Shown here: in pieces, positions 33,753 to 41,572 of the stretch
Layout: the number at the start of each line of letters is the position of its first letter
Position numbering within the stretch: position 1 is the stretch's first letter
Origin: Streptomyces smaragdinus
GTDB taxonomy: Bacteria > Actinomycetota > Actinomycetes > Streptomycetales > Streptomycetaceae
Assembly (NCBI RefSeq): GCF_009604385.1
Contig: NZ_WEGJ01000001.1
Span: 124,001 to 188,000 of the forward strand
DNA: 64,000 nt
Reading direction: 5' to 3'
The notes under the pieces: model-generated
The model's input: only the letters and a program-made list of their open reading frames with translations
The model's database searches: none
Told to the model about the DNA's origin: nothing
Translations under genes and position numbers: made by a program

Positions 33753-34190
33753 ATGGCCATCAGACTAGAGAATGTGGGGATCGCCGTTCGCGATCTCGAA
33801 GCGGCGATCTCGTTCTTCACCGACCTCGGCCTCACGGTCATCGGCCGCGACACGGTCAGCGGGGAGTGGACCGACACCGCCGTCGGCCTCGACGGCAATC
33901 ACGCCAGGATCGCGATGCTCCAGACACCGGACGGTCGGGGGCGTCTCGAGCTCTTCGAGTACATCCATCCGGAGGCGATCGAGACGGAGCCCACCCTGCC
34001 CAACGAGATCGGGATGCATCGCGTCGCCTTCGCCGTCGACGACATCGACGTAGCCCTCGCGGCCGCCGCGAAGCACGGGTGCCGTCCGCTGCGCGGTGTG
34101 GCGAACTATCGGGACATCTACAAGCTGACGTATCTGCGCGGCCCCAGCGGCATTCTGGTGATGCTGGCCGAGGAGCTGAAGAAGGGCTGA
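33753..34190 (+). CDS. VOC (glyoxalase/bleomycin-resistance-like) protein
   Basis: 145 residues. Two beta-alpha-beta-beta-beta modules: LENVGIAVRDLEAAISFFTDLGL and IGMHRVAFAVDDIDVALAAAAKHG. Candidate metal ligands are Glu in LELFEY and His in MHRVAF. VOC proteins may be isomerases, dioxygenases, or drug-binding proteins. Starts at ATG 33753 (33744 is an alternative 9 bases upstream). Lies 135 bases before the candidate precursor peptide gene on the same strand; linkage to that system is not established. Confidence 0.85.
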   Translation: MAIRLENVGIAVRDLEAAISFFTDLGLTVIGRDTVSGEWTDTAVGLDGNHARIAMLQTPDGRGRLELFEYIHPEAIETEPTLPNEIGMHRVAFAVDDIDVALAAAAKHGCRPLRGVANYRDIYKLTYLRGPSGILVMLAEELKKG

Positions 34191-34324
34191 GGGTCAGGGA
34201 TATCGCGGTGCTTCCGATTGCGGCACCGTGCAATGGTTCGTGCACGCCTCGAGGGCGGGGTTAGCCTCGTCGGAGACCGGAGAATCCAGACGTGGATTTC
34301 GCGTCTCGAACGGGGGTGACAACC

Positions 34325-34381
34325 ATGAAGATCGAATTCTTCTGCGCCATGGACGACGACTTCTGCTGGTTCAACGCGTGA
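34325..34381 (+). CDS. Candidate RiPP precursor peptide, 18 residues
   Basis: ATG 34325 to TGA 34381 encodes MKIEFFCAMDDDFCWFNA, preceded by GGGGGT as a weak ribosome binding site; an in-frame GTG at 34316 is an alternative start (VTT extension). It is 77 bases upstream of a radical SAM/SPASM-type enzyme on the same strand, separated from it by a strong hairpin. Such an arrangement (tiny peptide, attenuating hairpin, maturase, exporter) is the usual layout of minimal RiPP loci. The C-terminal part has aromatic residues, Cys and Asn (DFCWFNA); W-F-N fits the aromatic-x-Asn/Asp pattern that three-residue-cyclophane-forming radical SAM enzymes use, and the two cysteines offer thioether chemistry instead. 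The acidic DDD could mark the leader/core boundary. I do not recognise the peptide family. Confidence 0.65.
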   Translation: MKIEFFCAMDDDFCWFNA

Positions 34382-34396
34382 GCTGACCGGATGAGT

Positions 34397-34430
34397 GGGA
34401 GGGGCGGGCAGGCCGGATTCCGCCCCTCCC
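34397..34430 (+). terminator. Attenuator-type hairpin between precursor and maturase genes
   Basis: GGGAGGGGCGG (34397-34407) pairs perfectly with CCGCCCCTCCC (34420-34430) around a 12-base loop, beginning 15 bases after the peptide stop codon. Partial termination here would give more precursor than enzyme mRNA, as is common in RiPP operons. It also stabilises the 3' end of the short transcript. Confidence 0.7.
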
Positions 34431-34458
34431 GTTCGGGGGACCATACGGAAGGACTGCC

Positions 34459-35643
34459 GTGCGTATCATCAAATCCGAACGAGCCTGGTGGGCGTTGGCC
34501 GGTGGAACCGTCGCCCGCATTCCACCGGAGATCGCGCCGCTGGACGTGCCCGCGCTTCCCGACGGGATCATGCGGCAGTTGCGCGACGGGATGCCGCAGC
34601 GGCCCGTGAAGTCCGCCGCGTACGACGTGACCGTCCTGACGTCGACGGACTGCAATCTCGCCTGCCGTTACTGCTTCCAGAACGAGGCGACGCCGGCGGA
34701 AGGACAGCTGCCGGTGCGGATCGCCCGGTCCACGCTGACGGAGGAGACCATCGGGCGGGTCGTGGAGTTCGTCGCCGGGCAGATGGCCCGGTACGGCAAG
34801 AGCGCGTTACGGCTCATGCTGTTCGGCGGGGAGCCGCTGCTGGCGCCCCAGGCGTGTCTGAGTCTGCTCGAGCGCACCGCCGGCCTGGGGCGTACGCAGG
34901 CTTCGATGATCTCCAACGGTGTGCTGCTCACGGGTGAACTGGCCGGGAAGCTCGAGGCGGCCGGGCTGTCCGCGGTCCAGGTGACGCTGGACGGCGACCG
35001 CGAGTCGCACGACGGGATCCGGCATACGCGGGGCAACCGGCCGACGTACGACACCATCCTCGACAACGTCGCCGCCGTACGGAAGCTGACCGGGATCCGG
35101 GTGTTCCTCCGGGTGAACCTGTCGGGGGCGGCGGAGGCGCGGCTGCCGGCGCTGGTGGCGGATCTGGCCGGGCGGCTGGAGCCGGACGGGGTGCGCGTGG
35201 CTCTCGCCCTGGTCCGTGATCCGGGCATCGGCTTCACCGATCTGGTCGCCCGGGAGCGGGAGCTCGCCAAGCGGGTCGTGGCCGGTTATGTCTCGCTCGC
35301 CCGGCACGGGTTCGAGGTGGCGATTCCGGGCGAGCCGAACTGCCGTACCTGCGGTGAGGTGGGTGGTTCGGGGGGTGCGGTCGTCAATGCGGACGGGACG
35401 CTGTACAGCTGCTGGGAATCGGCCGGGAAACCCGGGTGGGAGGTCGGGGACATCGGCTCGGGATTCACCGGGGCCGGTGAATTGGGAAGCCGGTGGGTGC
35501 GGTGCGGGTATTCCTCCGGGGACGACGTCGATTTCACGTCGGTGCGCGAGTTCGGCAATGTGCTGGACGGTGCGCTGCTGGATGCCCTCTACCGTGAGGG
35601 GACGCTGCACAAGGCGTCGAGCGCACCGGAGTTGTTCGGTTGA
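34459..35643 (+). CDS. Radical SAM/SPASM-type peptide maturase
   Basis: 394 residues from GTG 34459 with GGAAGGA 5 bases upstream. The [4Fe-4S]-SAM motif is CNLACRYCF (about residues 68-76), preceded by TVLTSTD as in peptide-modifying enzymes. LMLFGGEPLL is the GGEP SAM-binding motif, followed by MISNG and VQVTLDGDRESHDGIR. The C-terminal region has CRTCGEVGGSGGAVVNADGT, LYSCWE and a last WVRCGYSSG cysteine: a short SPASM- or twitch-like auxiliary cluster domain. Position 117 is a TTA leucine codon (34807-34809), so bldA control is likely. It overlaps the MFS gene (TGATG). It probably makes a C-C, C-O or thioether crosslink in the 18-residue peptide. Confidence 0.88.
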   Translation: MRIIKSERAWWALAGGTVARIPPEIAPLDVPALPDGIMRQLRDGMPQRPVKSAAYDVTVLTSTDCNLACRYCFQNEATPAEGQLPVRIARSTLTEETIGRVVEFVAGQMARYGKSALRLMLFGGEPLLAPQACLSLLERTAGLGRTQASMISNGVLLTGELAGKLEAAGLSAVQVTLDGDRESHDGIRHTRGNRPTYDTILDNVAAVRKLTGIRVFLRVNLSGAAEARLPALVADLAGRLEPDGVRVALALVRDPGIGFTDLVARERELAKRVVAGYVSLARHGFEVAIPGEPNCRTCGEVGGSGGAVVNADGTLYSCWESAGKPGWEVGDIGSGFTGAGELGSRWVRCGYSSGDDVDFTSVREFGNVLDGALLDALYREGTLHKASSAPELFG

Positions 35644-36899
35644 TGGGTCGTTCCGGCCGCTATATCACCGCGCGGACCCTTTCCTCGGTGGGCAGTCTCA
35701 CGATTCCCGTGGCGATGGCCTATCTGCTGGTGCACGATCTCGGCCGGGGGGCCGGCGCGGTGAGCGTGGTGCTCACCGCGCAGATCCTCGGTAACGCGCT
35801 GTTCGTGCTGCCGGGTGGGCTGCTCGCCGACCGGACGTCCGCGCTGCGCACGATGGTCGGGGCGGATGTGGTGCGTGTGGTGGTGCAGTGTTCTCTGGCG
35901 GGCTATCTCTTCGCGGGCGGGTCGCGGGTGGCTGTGATCGCCGGGTGCGTGTTCGTGAACGGGGCCATGGCCTCGCAGTTCAACCCTGCCGCGGGCAAGT
36001 TCCTGAAGACCGGGATCCCCGCGGGGCAGGTGAAGGCGGTCAGTGCGGGGGTCGCGTCGGGGGCGTCGGGGGCGCTTGTGTGCGGGCCGGTCGCCGGGGC
36101 GCTGCTGGTGGGGCTGGCCGGGCCGACGGGAGCGGTGGTGGCGGACGCGGTGAGTTTCGCGGTGAGTGCGGCGCTGCTGTCCTCGTTGCGTGCGGGCGCG
36201 GCGCCGGCTGTACGGGGTTGGGCGTCGCGGGTGGGGCTGGTGCGGGAGGCGCGGCGGGGGCTGGCCGAGGTGGTGGGGCGGCGGTGGCTGGTGGCGGGGA
36301 TGGCGTGTGTGACGGTCATCGGGATGGTCGGGGGTGGGGTGCTGCAGGTCGCGCTGCCGGTGCTGGCGCCCCGGTTCGGGGATGCGCGGTGGGCGTTCTC
36401 CGGGTGGCAGGTCGCGCTGGGGTGCGGTGGGGTGGCGGGGGGTCTGCTCGCGTCGCGTCTTCGGCCGCGGTTTCCGCTGCGGGTGATGTGTCCGTTCGTC
36501 GTGGTCGCGTCGGTTCCGTTCGTCGCGCTGGTGGCGGGTGCGCCGTTCGCGGTCACCTGTGCGGCGTTCGTCGTGCTGGGTGTGACGCAGACCGTCCTGA
36601 ACGTGCTGTGGCAGACGGTCGTGACGCATCACGTCCCGGCGGACGTCATCGGGAGGGTGGCGTCGCTGGGCAGCTTCAGCGCTCTGGTCGGGATGCCGCT
36701 GGGACTCGTACTGTCCGGGCTGGTGATCGAGCGGTCGGGTCCCGCGCTGCTGTTGTGGCTGGGGGTGGCGGGCACGCTGGGGGCGTCCTTGTTCCTGTTC
36801 GCCCCGTCGGCCCGGGCGCTGCCCGCCGAGCCGGTGGACGGGGACGTACCGGTCGCGCCCGGGCTCGCGGCGGTCGATGCGCCGCCGCGCGCCGGGTGA
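35643..36899 (+). CDS. MFS exporter of the candidate RiPP locus
   Basis: 418 residues from ATG 35643, overlapping the maturase stop. About 12 transmembrane helices; motif A-like GGLLADRTSALRTM lies after helix 2, as in enterobactin-exporter-type (MFS_3) transporters. No peptidase domain is present, so leader removal, if any, needs another protease. It is presumably the exporter of the matured peptide. Codon use shifts towards G-ending codons (GGG, GTG) compared with C-ending codons in neighbours, giving a G-rich plus strand from about 35.8 to 36.9 kb. Confidence 0.85.
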   Translation: MGRSGRYITARTLSSVGSLTIPVAMAYLLVHDLGRGAGAVSVVLTAQILGNALFVLPGGLLADRTSALRTMVGADVVRVVVQCSLAGYLFAGGSRVAVIAGCVFVNGAMASQFNPAAGKFLKTGIPAGQVKAVSAGVASGASGALVCGPVAGALLVGLAGPTGAVVADAVSFAVSAALLSSLRAGAAPAVRGWASRVGLVREARRGLAEVVGRRWLVAGMACVTVIGMVGGGVLQVALPVLAPRFGDARWAFSGWQVALGCGGVAGGLLASRLRPRFPLRVMCPFVVVASVPFVALVAGAPFAVTCAAFVVLGVTQTVLNVLWQTVVTHHVPADVIGRVASLGSFSALVGMPLGLVLSGLVIERSGPALLLWLGVAGTLGASLFLFAPSARALPAEPVDGDVPVAPGLAAVDAPPRAG

Positions 36900-36908
36900 G
36901 GGCTCGTG

Positions 36909-37547
36909 TTATTCGACCCAGTCGGAGTTCTTGATGACCTCGACGAAGTCGCCGCGGTGGAAGCCGGGGACGAAGTGGGCGAGGACGTCGGCCTTGACGT
37001 TGCCGAAGGTGGTGTCGGGGCGGTCCTTGATGCCGTCGGTGAAGGCGGCGAGGATGCGGTTCTTGAAATCGGGGCGGGGGTGGGCGGCGGTCACGGCGGC
37101 GCGCTGGTCGTCGGTGAGGGTGTCGTAGCCGATGCCCAGGACGTCCAGCTCCACGCCGCGGGTGACCAGGGCGATCTCGGGTGCCATGTGCAGCGGGATC
37201 TCCGGGGTGGTGTGCAGGGCGATCGCCGTCCACACCCGGTCGGCCGGGTCGCCGGTGATGCCGTGGGAGTGCAGGAAGCGGCGGGCCTCGTCGGCGCCGT
37301 CGATCTCGAAGCGCTGGTCGGTGCGGCGGAAGCGTTCCGTCAGGCCGAGGTCGTGGAACATGGCTCCGACGTAGAGGAGCTCGGGGTCGAAGGCCAGGCC
37401 CTGCCGGGCGCCGCGCAGTGAGCCGAACACGAAGACCCGGCGGGAGTGGTCGAACAGCAGGGGCGGGCCGACCTCGCGTACCAGCTCGGTCGCCTCGCGG
37501 GCCAGGGCGCTGTCGGGGATGCGTACGTCCGCGATCGTCTCGCTCAT
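36909..37547 (-). CDS. HD-domain hydrolase (cyanamide-hydratase-like)
   Basis: 212 residues from ATG 37547. Metal-binding HD residues: LLFDHSRRVFVFG, LYVGAMFHDLGLTERF and ALHTTPEIPLHMAPE. The sequence order fits the Ddi-type cyanamide hydratase-like HD family, whose members hydrate cyanamide or hydrolyse other small substrates; the true substrate is unknown. It is divergent from the GlxA-type regulator at 37642, which is the likely regulator. Its stop is 10 bases from the convergent MFS gene. Confidence 0.83.
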   Translation of the reverse strand: MSETIADVRIPDSALAREATELVREVGPPLLFDHSRRVFVFGSLRGARQGLAFDPELLYVGAMFHDLGLTERFRRTDQRFEIDGADEARRFLHSHGITGDPADRVWTAIALHTTPEIPLHMAPEIALVTRGVELDVLGIGYDTLTDDQRAAVTAAHPRPDFKNRILAAFTDGIKDRPDTTFGNVKADVLAHFVPGFHRGDFVEVIKNSDWVE

Positions 37548-37641
37548 CGGGGTTTCCTCTCATCGGTGGATTCCTCCACCTTCGCCCTGTGGCGTACGCT
37601 GGGGCCATGTCTGTACGGACGCATGAACCACAGATCGAGAC

Positions 37642-38634
37642 ATGACGCATCGGATCGCGTTCCTCGTCTTCGACGGCGTGACCCTGCTCGACGTCAGCGG
37701 TCCGCTCGAGGTGCTGCACCAGGCCGGCCTGCACGGACACCCCTACACCTGCACTCTGGTCTCGCCCCGGGGCGGTGACGTCGTCACGTCCAGCGGGCCG
37801 GTGCTGGGCAGCACCGTCGCCGCGGCGGACGCCGGGCCCGCCGGCACCCTCGTGGTCGCCGGGGCCGATCATCTCGCCGAGGGTCCGCGGGAGGAGCTGC
37901 TGGCCGCGGCCGGCCTGCTCGCGGGGCGGGCGGAGCGGGTGGCCTCGGTCTGTACGGGCGCGTTCGTCCTGGCCGCGCTCGGGCTGCTCGACGGCCGCCG
38001 GGCCACCACCCACTGGCGCCACGCCGCCACCCTCGCCCACCGCTACCCGCGGGTGCGGGTCGAGCCGGACTCCCTGCACGTGCACGACGGCCGCTACGTC
38101 ACCTCGGCGGGCATCACCGCGGGCATCGACCTGATGCTGGCGCTCGTCGAACACGACCACGGCCCCGACACCGCCCGCGACATCGCCCGCGAGCTGGTCG
38201 TCTTCATGCAGCGTCCCGGGGGCCAGTCACAGTTCTCCACGGCACTGACCGGCCCGCCCGCCCGCAGTGACCTGCTGCGGTCGCTCACCGACTCCGTACT
38301 CGCCGACCCGGCCGCCGACCACGGCCTGCCCGCCATGGCGGCCTCGGCGGCCGTCAGCACCCGGCATCTGACCCGGCTGTTCCAGGCCGAGCTGCACACC
38401 ACGCCCGCCCGCTGGGTCGAGAGCGTCCGTCTCGACCGCGCCCAGCAGCTCCTCCTGGACGGACACAGCATCACCTCCGCCGCCCGCCGCAGCGGCCTCG
38501 GCAGCGATGAGACACTGCGCCGCGCCTTCGCCCGCCATCTGGGCCTCACGCCCACCGAGTACCGCAGGCGCTTCGCCAGCACGTACGGTCGGGGCGAGTA
38601 CCCGACCGACGTCCGACGAAAGCCGAGCAGATGA
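37642..38634 (+). CDS. GlxA/FtrA-type AraC family regulator
   Basis: 330 residues: an N-terminal DJ-1/PfpI-like domain (RIAFLVFDGVTLLDVSGPLEVLHQAG, with a nucleophile-elbow-like VASVCTGAFVLAALGLLDGRRATTHW) and a C-terminal AraC DNA-binding domain (MAASAAVSTRHLTRLFQAEL, VESVRLDRAQQLLLDG, GLGSDETLRRAFARHLGLTPTEYRRRF). Such regulators respond to small metabolites. Divergent from the HD hydrolase and coupled to the downstream deaminase gene by an ATGA overlap. Confidence 0.92.
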   Translation: MTHRIAFLVFDGVTLLDVSGPLEVLHQAGLHGHPYTCTLVSPRGGDVVTSSGPVLGSTVAAADAGPAGTLVVAGADHLAEGPREELLAAAGLLAGRAERVASVCTGAFVLAALGLLDGRRATTHWRHAATLAHRYPRVRVEPDSLHVHDGRYVTSAGITAGIDLMLALVEHDHGPDTARDIARELVVFMQRPGGQSQFSTALTGPPARSDLLRSLTDSVLADPAADHGLPAMAASAAVSTRHLTRLFQAELHTTPARWVESVRLDRAQQLLLDGHSITSAARRSGLGSDETLRRAFARHLGLTPTEYRRRFASTYGRGEYPTDVRRKPSR

Positions 38635-39035
38635 CCGTTCCCGTCGACCACGACCTCATCCGGGCCGCCGCGCACGTCGCCCGCACCCGCTGCCGGGGCG
38701 ACAACCACACCATGGCGGCCGCGGGCCGGGCCCGGGACGGGCGGATCATCACCGCCGTGAACGCGTACCACTTCACCGGCGGTCCCTGCGCCGAGCTGGT
38801 CCTCGTCGGGACGGCCGCCGCACAGGGCGCGTACGAACTCGACACGATCGTCGCCGTGGGCGACCGCGACCGGGGCGTCGTCCCCCCGTGCGGGCGGTGC
38901 CGGCAGGTGCTCCTCGACTACTTCCCCGGCCTGCGGGTCATCGTCGGTTCCGGCGACCGGCTGCGCGCCGTTCCCGTCGCCGAGCTGCTGCCCGAGAGCT
39001 ACGTCTGGGCGGATCACCAGCTCGACTCCGACTAG
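38631..39035 (+). CDS. Blasticidin-S-deaminase-like cytidine deaminase
   Basis: 134 residues; ATG 38631 overlaps the preceding stop (ATGA). Zinc and catalytic motifs: GGPCAELVLVGTAAA (Cys ligand, CAE with proton-shuttle Glu) and VVPPCGRCRQVLLDYFPG (two Cys ligands). The surrounding sequence, NAYHFTGGPCAELVLVG and ELLPESYVWAD, is closer to fungal blasticidin S deaminase (VYHFTGGPCAELV..., ELLPSGYVWE) than to ordinary bacterial Cdd. It should deaminate cytidine or cytosine-nucleoside antibiotics to the uridine form. Confidence 0.85.
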   Translation: MTVPVDHDLIRAAAHVARTRCRGDNHTMAAAGRARDGRIITAVNAYHFTGGPCAELVLVGTAAAQGAYELDTIVAVGDRDRGVVPPCGRCRQVLLDYFPGLRVIVGSGDRLRAVPVAELLPESYVWADHQLDSD

Positions 39036-39190
39036 CGGTGGAATGCCGGCATGGTGCCGTAGCAGGCCGGTGAACAAGGGTCGTCGGCTCTGTTCGGAGA
39101 GGTGGACGTGGTGGTGCCGGGACACCAATACGCTCGCCCCGCCCCGCTGTTAGTGTCATGTCTCACCCAACCGACACGGGGGAGGCCACG

Positions 39191-39538
39191 GTGGGCAGCG
39201 ACGGATATCGGGTCACGGCAGGGATGACCGGCCAGGCTCAGACACTGGACGGCGCCGGGACGGACATGGACAACGTCGGCTCCGCCGTTGAGGCTCGTAC
39301 GAAGTACTCGTACAAGCAGACGGGCAGCAAGGACGCCGCGGCGGCGCTGAACGCGTTCACCGAGGCGTGGGAGGCCGAGACCAAGACGCTTGCGGCGGCG
39401 CTGCACGAACTGGGCGGCAAGGTCCAGCTCGCCCGGAACTCCTACCGCCGTACCGACGGCGGAGTGAAGCATCAGGTGGAGAGGGTCGGCGTCGAGGCCG
39501 CGTCCGCCCACCCCGCCTCCGCCCTGTCGGATCTCTGA
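39191..39538 (+). CDS. WXG100/ESX-like small helical protein
   Basis: 115 residues from GTG 39191 with GGGGGAGG 5 bases upstream (a better start than ATG 39158). Predicted helical hairpin: MTGQAQTLDGAGTDMDNVGSAV and, after a turn, AAALNAFTEAWEAETKTLAAALHELGGKVQLARNSYRRTD. Length, helix layout and the FTEAWEAE turn fit type VII secretion-associated small proteins; the strict WxG is not present. It is immediately upstream of a large protein with helical N-terminus and a C-terminal protease domain, the classic order of type VII substrates. Confidence 0.62.
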   Translation: MGSDGYRVTAGMTGQAQTLDGAGTDMDNVGSAVEARTKYSYKQTGSKDAAAALNAFTEAWEAETKTLAAALHELGGKVQLARNSYRRTDGGVKHQVERVGVEAASAHPASALSDL

Positions 39539-39549
39539 GGGGGATCGTG

Positions 39550-41130
39550 GTGTCTGTCTTCGACTCGCTCTTCGATCCGCCCGAGTCCGCTGCCGATCGC
39601 GCGGTATGGCTCGGTGGCCTCGCCGAGGACGTCCGCGGCGCGGGCAGCAAGAACGACGTACTCGACTTCATCGACGGAGCCCTCCGGGTTCCCCCGCCGG
39701 ACGGCGATCCCGGCGCGCTGGAGAGCCTCGCCCGCCTCTACCGCAGTCAGACCGGCTACGTCGCCGGCGTCTTCGAGCAGGTCGACCAGGTGTCCCGCAA
39801 AGGGCTCCCCGAGGTGTGGGTAGGCGATACGAGCGTCCTGGCGTCCGCCGCCGTGGCCGCCGCCGGGCGCTCCGCGGCCCAGCTCGGAGAGGCGTTCCAG
39901 GGCTGCGTCGTCACCCTGCTGACGCTGGCCGACGCGATCGACGACGCGCAGGTCAAGGACCGGCGGGGCCGCAGCCGGCTGGCGGAGCAGAAGCACGCCC
40001 TCGGCGGGCGGGACGGCTTCTTCGACAACCTGCACGAGAACGACGGGGAGGAGGCGGAGCGCAAGGCCGCCGCCGACGTCTCCTCGCAGGCCATCGGTCT
40101 GATGAGTGACGCCGCCGCGGAAGTCGCCGAGGCGAGCCGGGTCGCCGCCCGCGAGCTGAACAAGTGGACCGCCGAAGCGCGTGCCGGAAAGCTGGAGACC
40201 GGCCAGTTGACGCCGGTCGACAAGCTCGTGCTCGCCGACACGGGCGTCGGCGGCGTCGAGACCGAGCTGAACGAGGTCCTCTCGGCCGACGACCTGACCC
40301 GGGCGTCGGCACACATGGACCGGCTGAAGCCCGGGGACAGGGCGGAGATGGAGCGGATGCTGGCCCAGTCCTCGTCCCCGCAGGAGCGGGCCTATCTGAT
40401 GAAGACGCTGGCCGCCGGACACACCGTCGCCGAGATCCGCGAGTTCCGGAAGAAGATCCACGGCAAGTCCCCCGACTGGCTGCGCGAGCACCTGAGCCCG
40501 GTGGTGTCCGACCGCGCGGGCATGAAGGACAAGGGACAGGCACCCAACGGGTCGAACATCAACAAGACCCCGGTGCGGTTCGACGGCCAGGACTGGGCCC
40601 AGGGAGGCGACGGCTCCGAGGGCACCTGCGTGGCCTCGTCCACCGTCATGGCCCGCGCGACGGTCGACCCGGTCTACGCGCTCGAACTCACCGGCGGCCC
40701 CACCGGGCAGGAGAACGACCCCGACGCGTTCCGTGAGCGCCTGGTGAGCGAGCAGCACCGGCTGCACGAAGAGGGTGGCGGCGGAGACAACTGGAACGGC
40801 ATGGACGCGGAGGGGCGGGAAGAGATCACCGACTCCACCGTGGGCAGCGCCACCGGCGACGACTACGAACGCCGGGAGCTCGACAGCACCGCCGAGCGCC
40901 GGGCCGTCCTCACCGAGATCGAGAAGTCGGTCGCCGAGGGGAAGCCCGTCCCGGTCGGCGGCGACGGTCACGCGATGACCATCATCGCCCAGGAGGGCGA
41001 CAAGCTGCAGGTCTTCAACCCCTGGGGCACCACCACCTGGATCAGCGAGGACGACTTCGTGAACGGGCGGATGTCCAAGGCCTCCGACGAACGGTTTCCC
41101 GATGCGAATCTTGTCCTCCTCCCCCGGTAG
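39550..41130 (+). CDS. Large putative secreted effector with calpain-like cysteine peptidase domain
   Basis: 526 residues from GTG 39550 (GAGGGGG upstream; GTG 39547 is an alternative). Residues 1-200 are helical and alanine-rich, resembling WXG/LXG-type secretion domains. The C-terminal 190 residues carry a papain/calpain-fold triad: Cys360 in GSEGTCVASSTVMARA, His474 in VGGDGHAMTIIAQ and Asn490 in QVFNPWGTTTWIS; NPWG and GHAxT are calpain hallmarks. It would cleave proteins, either in a target cell or during spore or envelope development. It lacks a signal peptide. The gene overlaps the next by 29 bases, which encodes a candidate inhibitor. Confidence 0.7.
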   Translation: MSVFDSLFDPPESAADRAVWLGGLAEDVRGAGSKNDVLDFIDGALRVPPPDGDPGALESLARLYRSQTGYVAGVFEQVDQVSRKGLPEVWVGDTSVLASAAVAAAGRSAAQLGEAFQGCVVTLLTLADAIDDAQVKDRRGRSRLAEQKHALGGRDGFFDNLHENDGEEAERKAAADVSSQAIGLMSDAAAEVAEASRVAARELNKWTAEARAGKLETGQLTPVDKLVLADTGVGGVETELNEVLSADDLTRASAHMDRLKPGDRAEMERMLAQSSSPQERAYLMKTLAAGHTVAEIREFRKKIHGKSPDWLREHLSPVVSDRAGMKDKGQAPNGSNINKTPVRFDGQDWAQGGDGSEGTCVASSTVMARATVDPVYALELTGGPTGQENDPDAFRERLVSEQHRLHEEGGGGDNWNGMDAEGREEITDSTVGSATGDDYERRELDSTAERRAVLTEIEKSVAEGKPVPVGGDGHAMTIIAQEGDKLQVFNPWGTTTWISEDDFVNGRMSKASDERFPDANLVLLPR

Positions 41131-41548
41131 CGGCGCGCTGGCCCTGGCCGTTGTCCTGCTCACGCTCGTCGTGGGCTGCGGTGGCCCGGACGGCGGCCCG
41201 ACGAGCCACCCCGTGGAGGACACCTCCATCGCCGCCGAACCGGGCGAACGCTTCACCCTCACCGTCAGCGAGAACGCCTCCACCCGCGAGTACTGGTACC
41301 TCGTCGATCCCGCGCCGGACCGCGCCGTACTGACCGAACGGGGACACGCGTCCGAGCCGCAGGAGGGCAAGGAGGACTGGGACGGCGCTCCGCAGGATCT
41401 CACCTTCACCTTCGAGGCGGAGGGCGAGGGAGTCACCCGGTTCACGCTCCTGCACTGCACGTTCACCACGTGCCCGCCGCATGCCAAGGATCATCCTCCC
41501 GAGGCACCCGACGCCGAACGCATCACCTACACCGTCACCGTCGGCTGA
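41102..41548 (+). CDS. Chagasin-like lipoprotein, candidate immunity/inhibitor protein
   Basis: 148 residues. Lipoprotein signal MRILSSSPGSGALALAVVLLTLVVGCGG with lipobox LVVGC, so the protein is anchored on the outer face of the membrane. The mature domain (FTLTVSENASTREYWYLVDP, LTFTFEAEGEGVTRFTLLH, ITYTVTVG) resembles the I42 chagasin fold, in which an NPTTGYxW loop enters the active site of papain-like proteases; here it is N-A-S-T-R-E-Y-W, partly degenerate. The start codon lies inside the protease gene (29-base overlap), which implies coupled expression and a protease/inhibitor pair. Confidence 0.55.
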   Translation: MRILSSSPGSGALALAVVLLTLVVGCGGPDGGPTSHPVEDTSIAAEPGERFTLTVSENASTREYWYLVDPAPDRAVLTERGHASEPQEGKEDWDGAPQDLTFTFEAEGEGVTRFTLLHCTFTTCPPHAKDHPPEAPDAERITYTVTVG

Positions 41549-41572
41549 CCCGCAGGACGAAACGAGACCACC

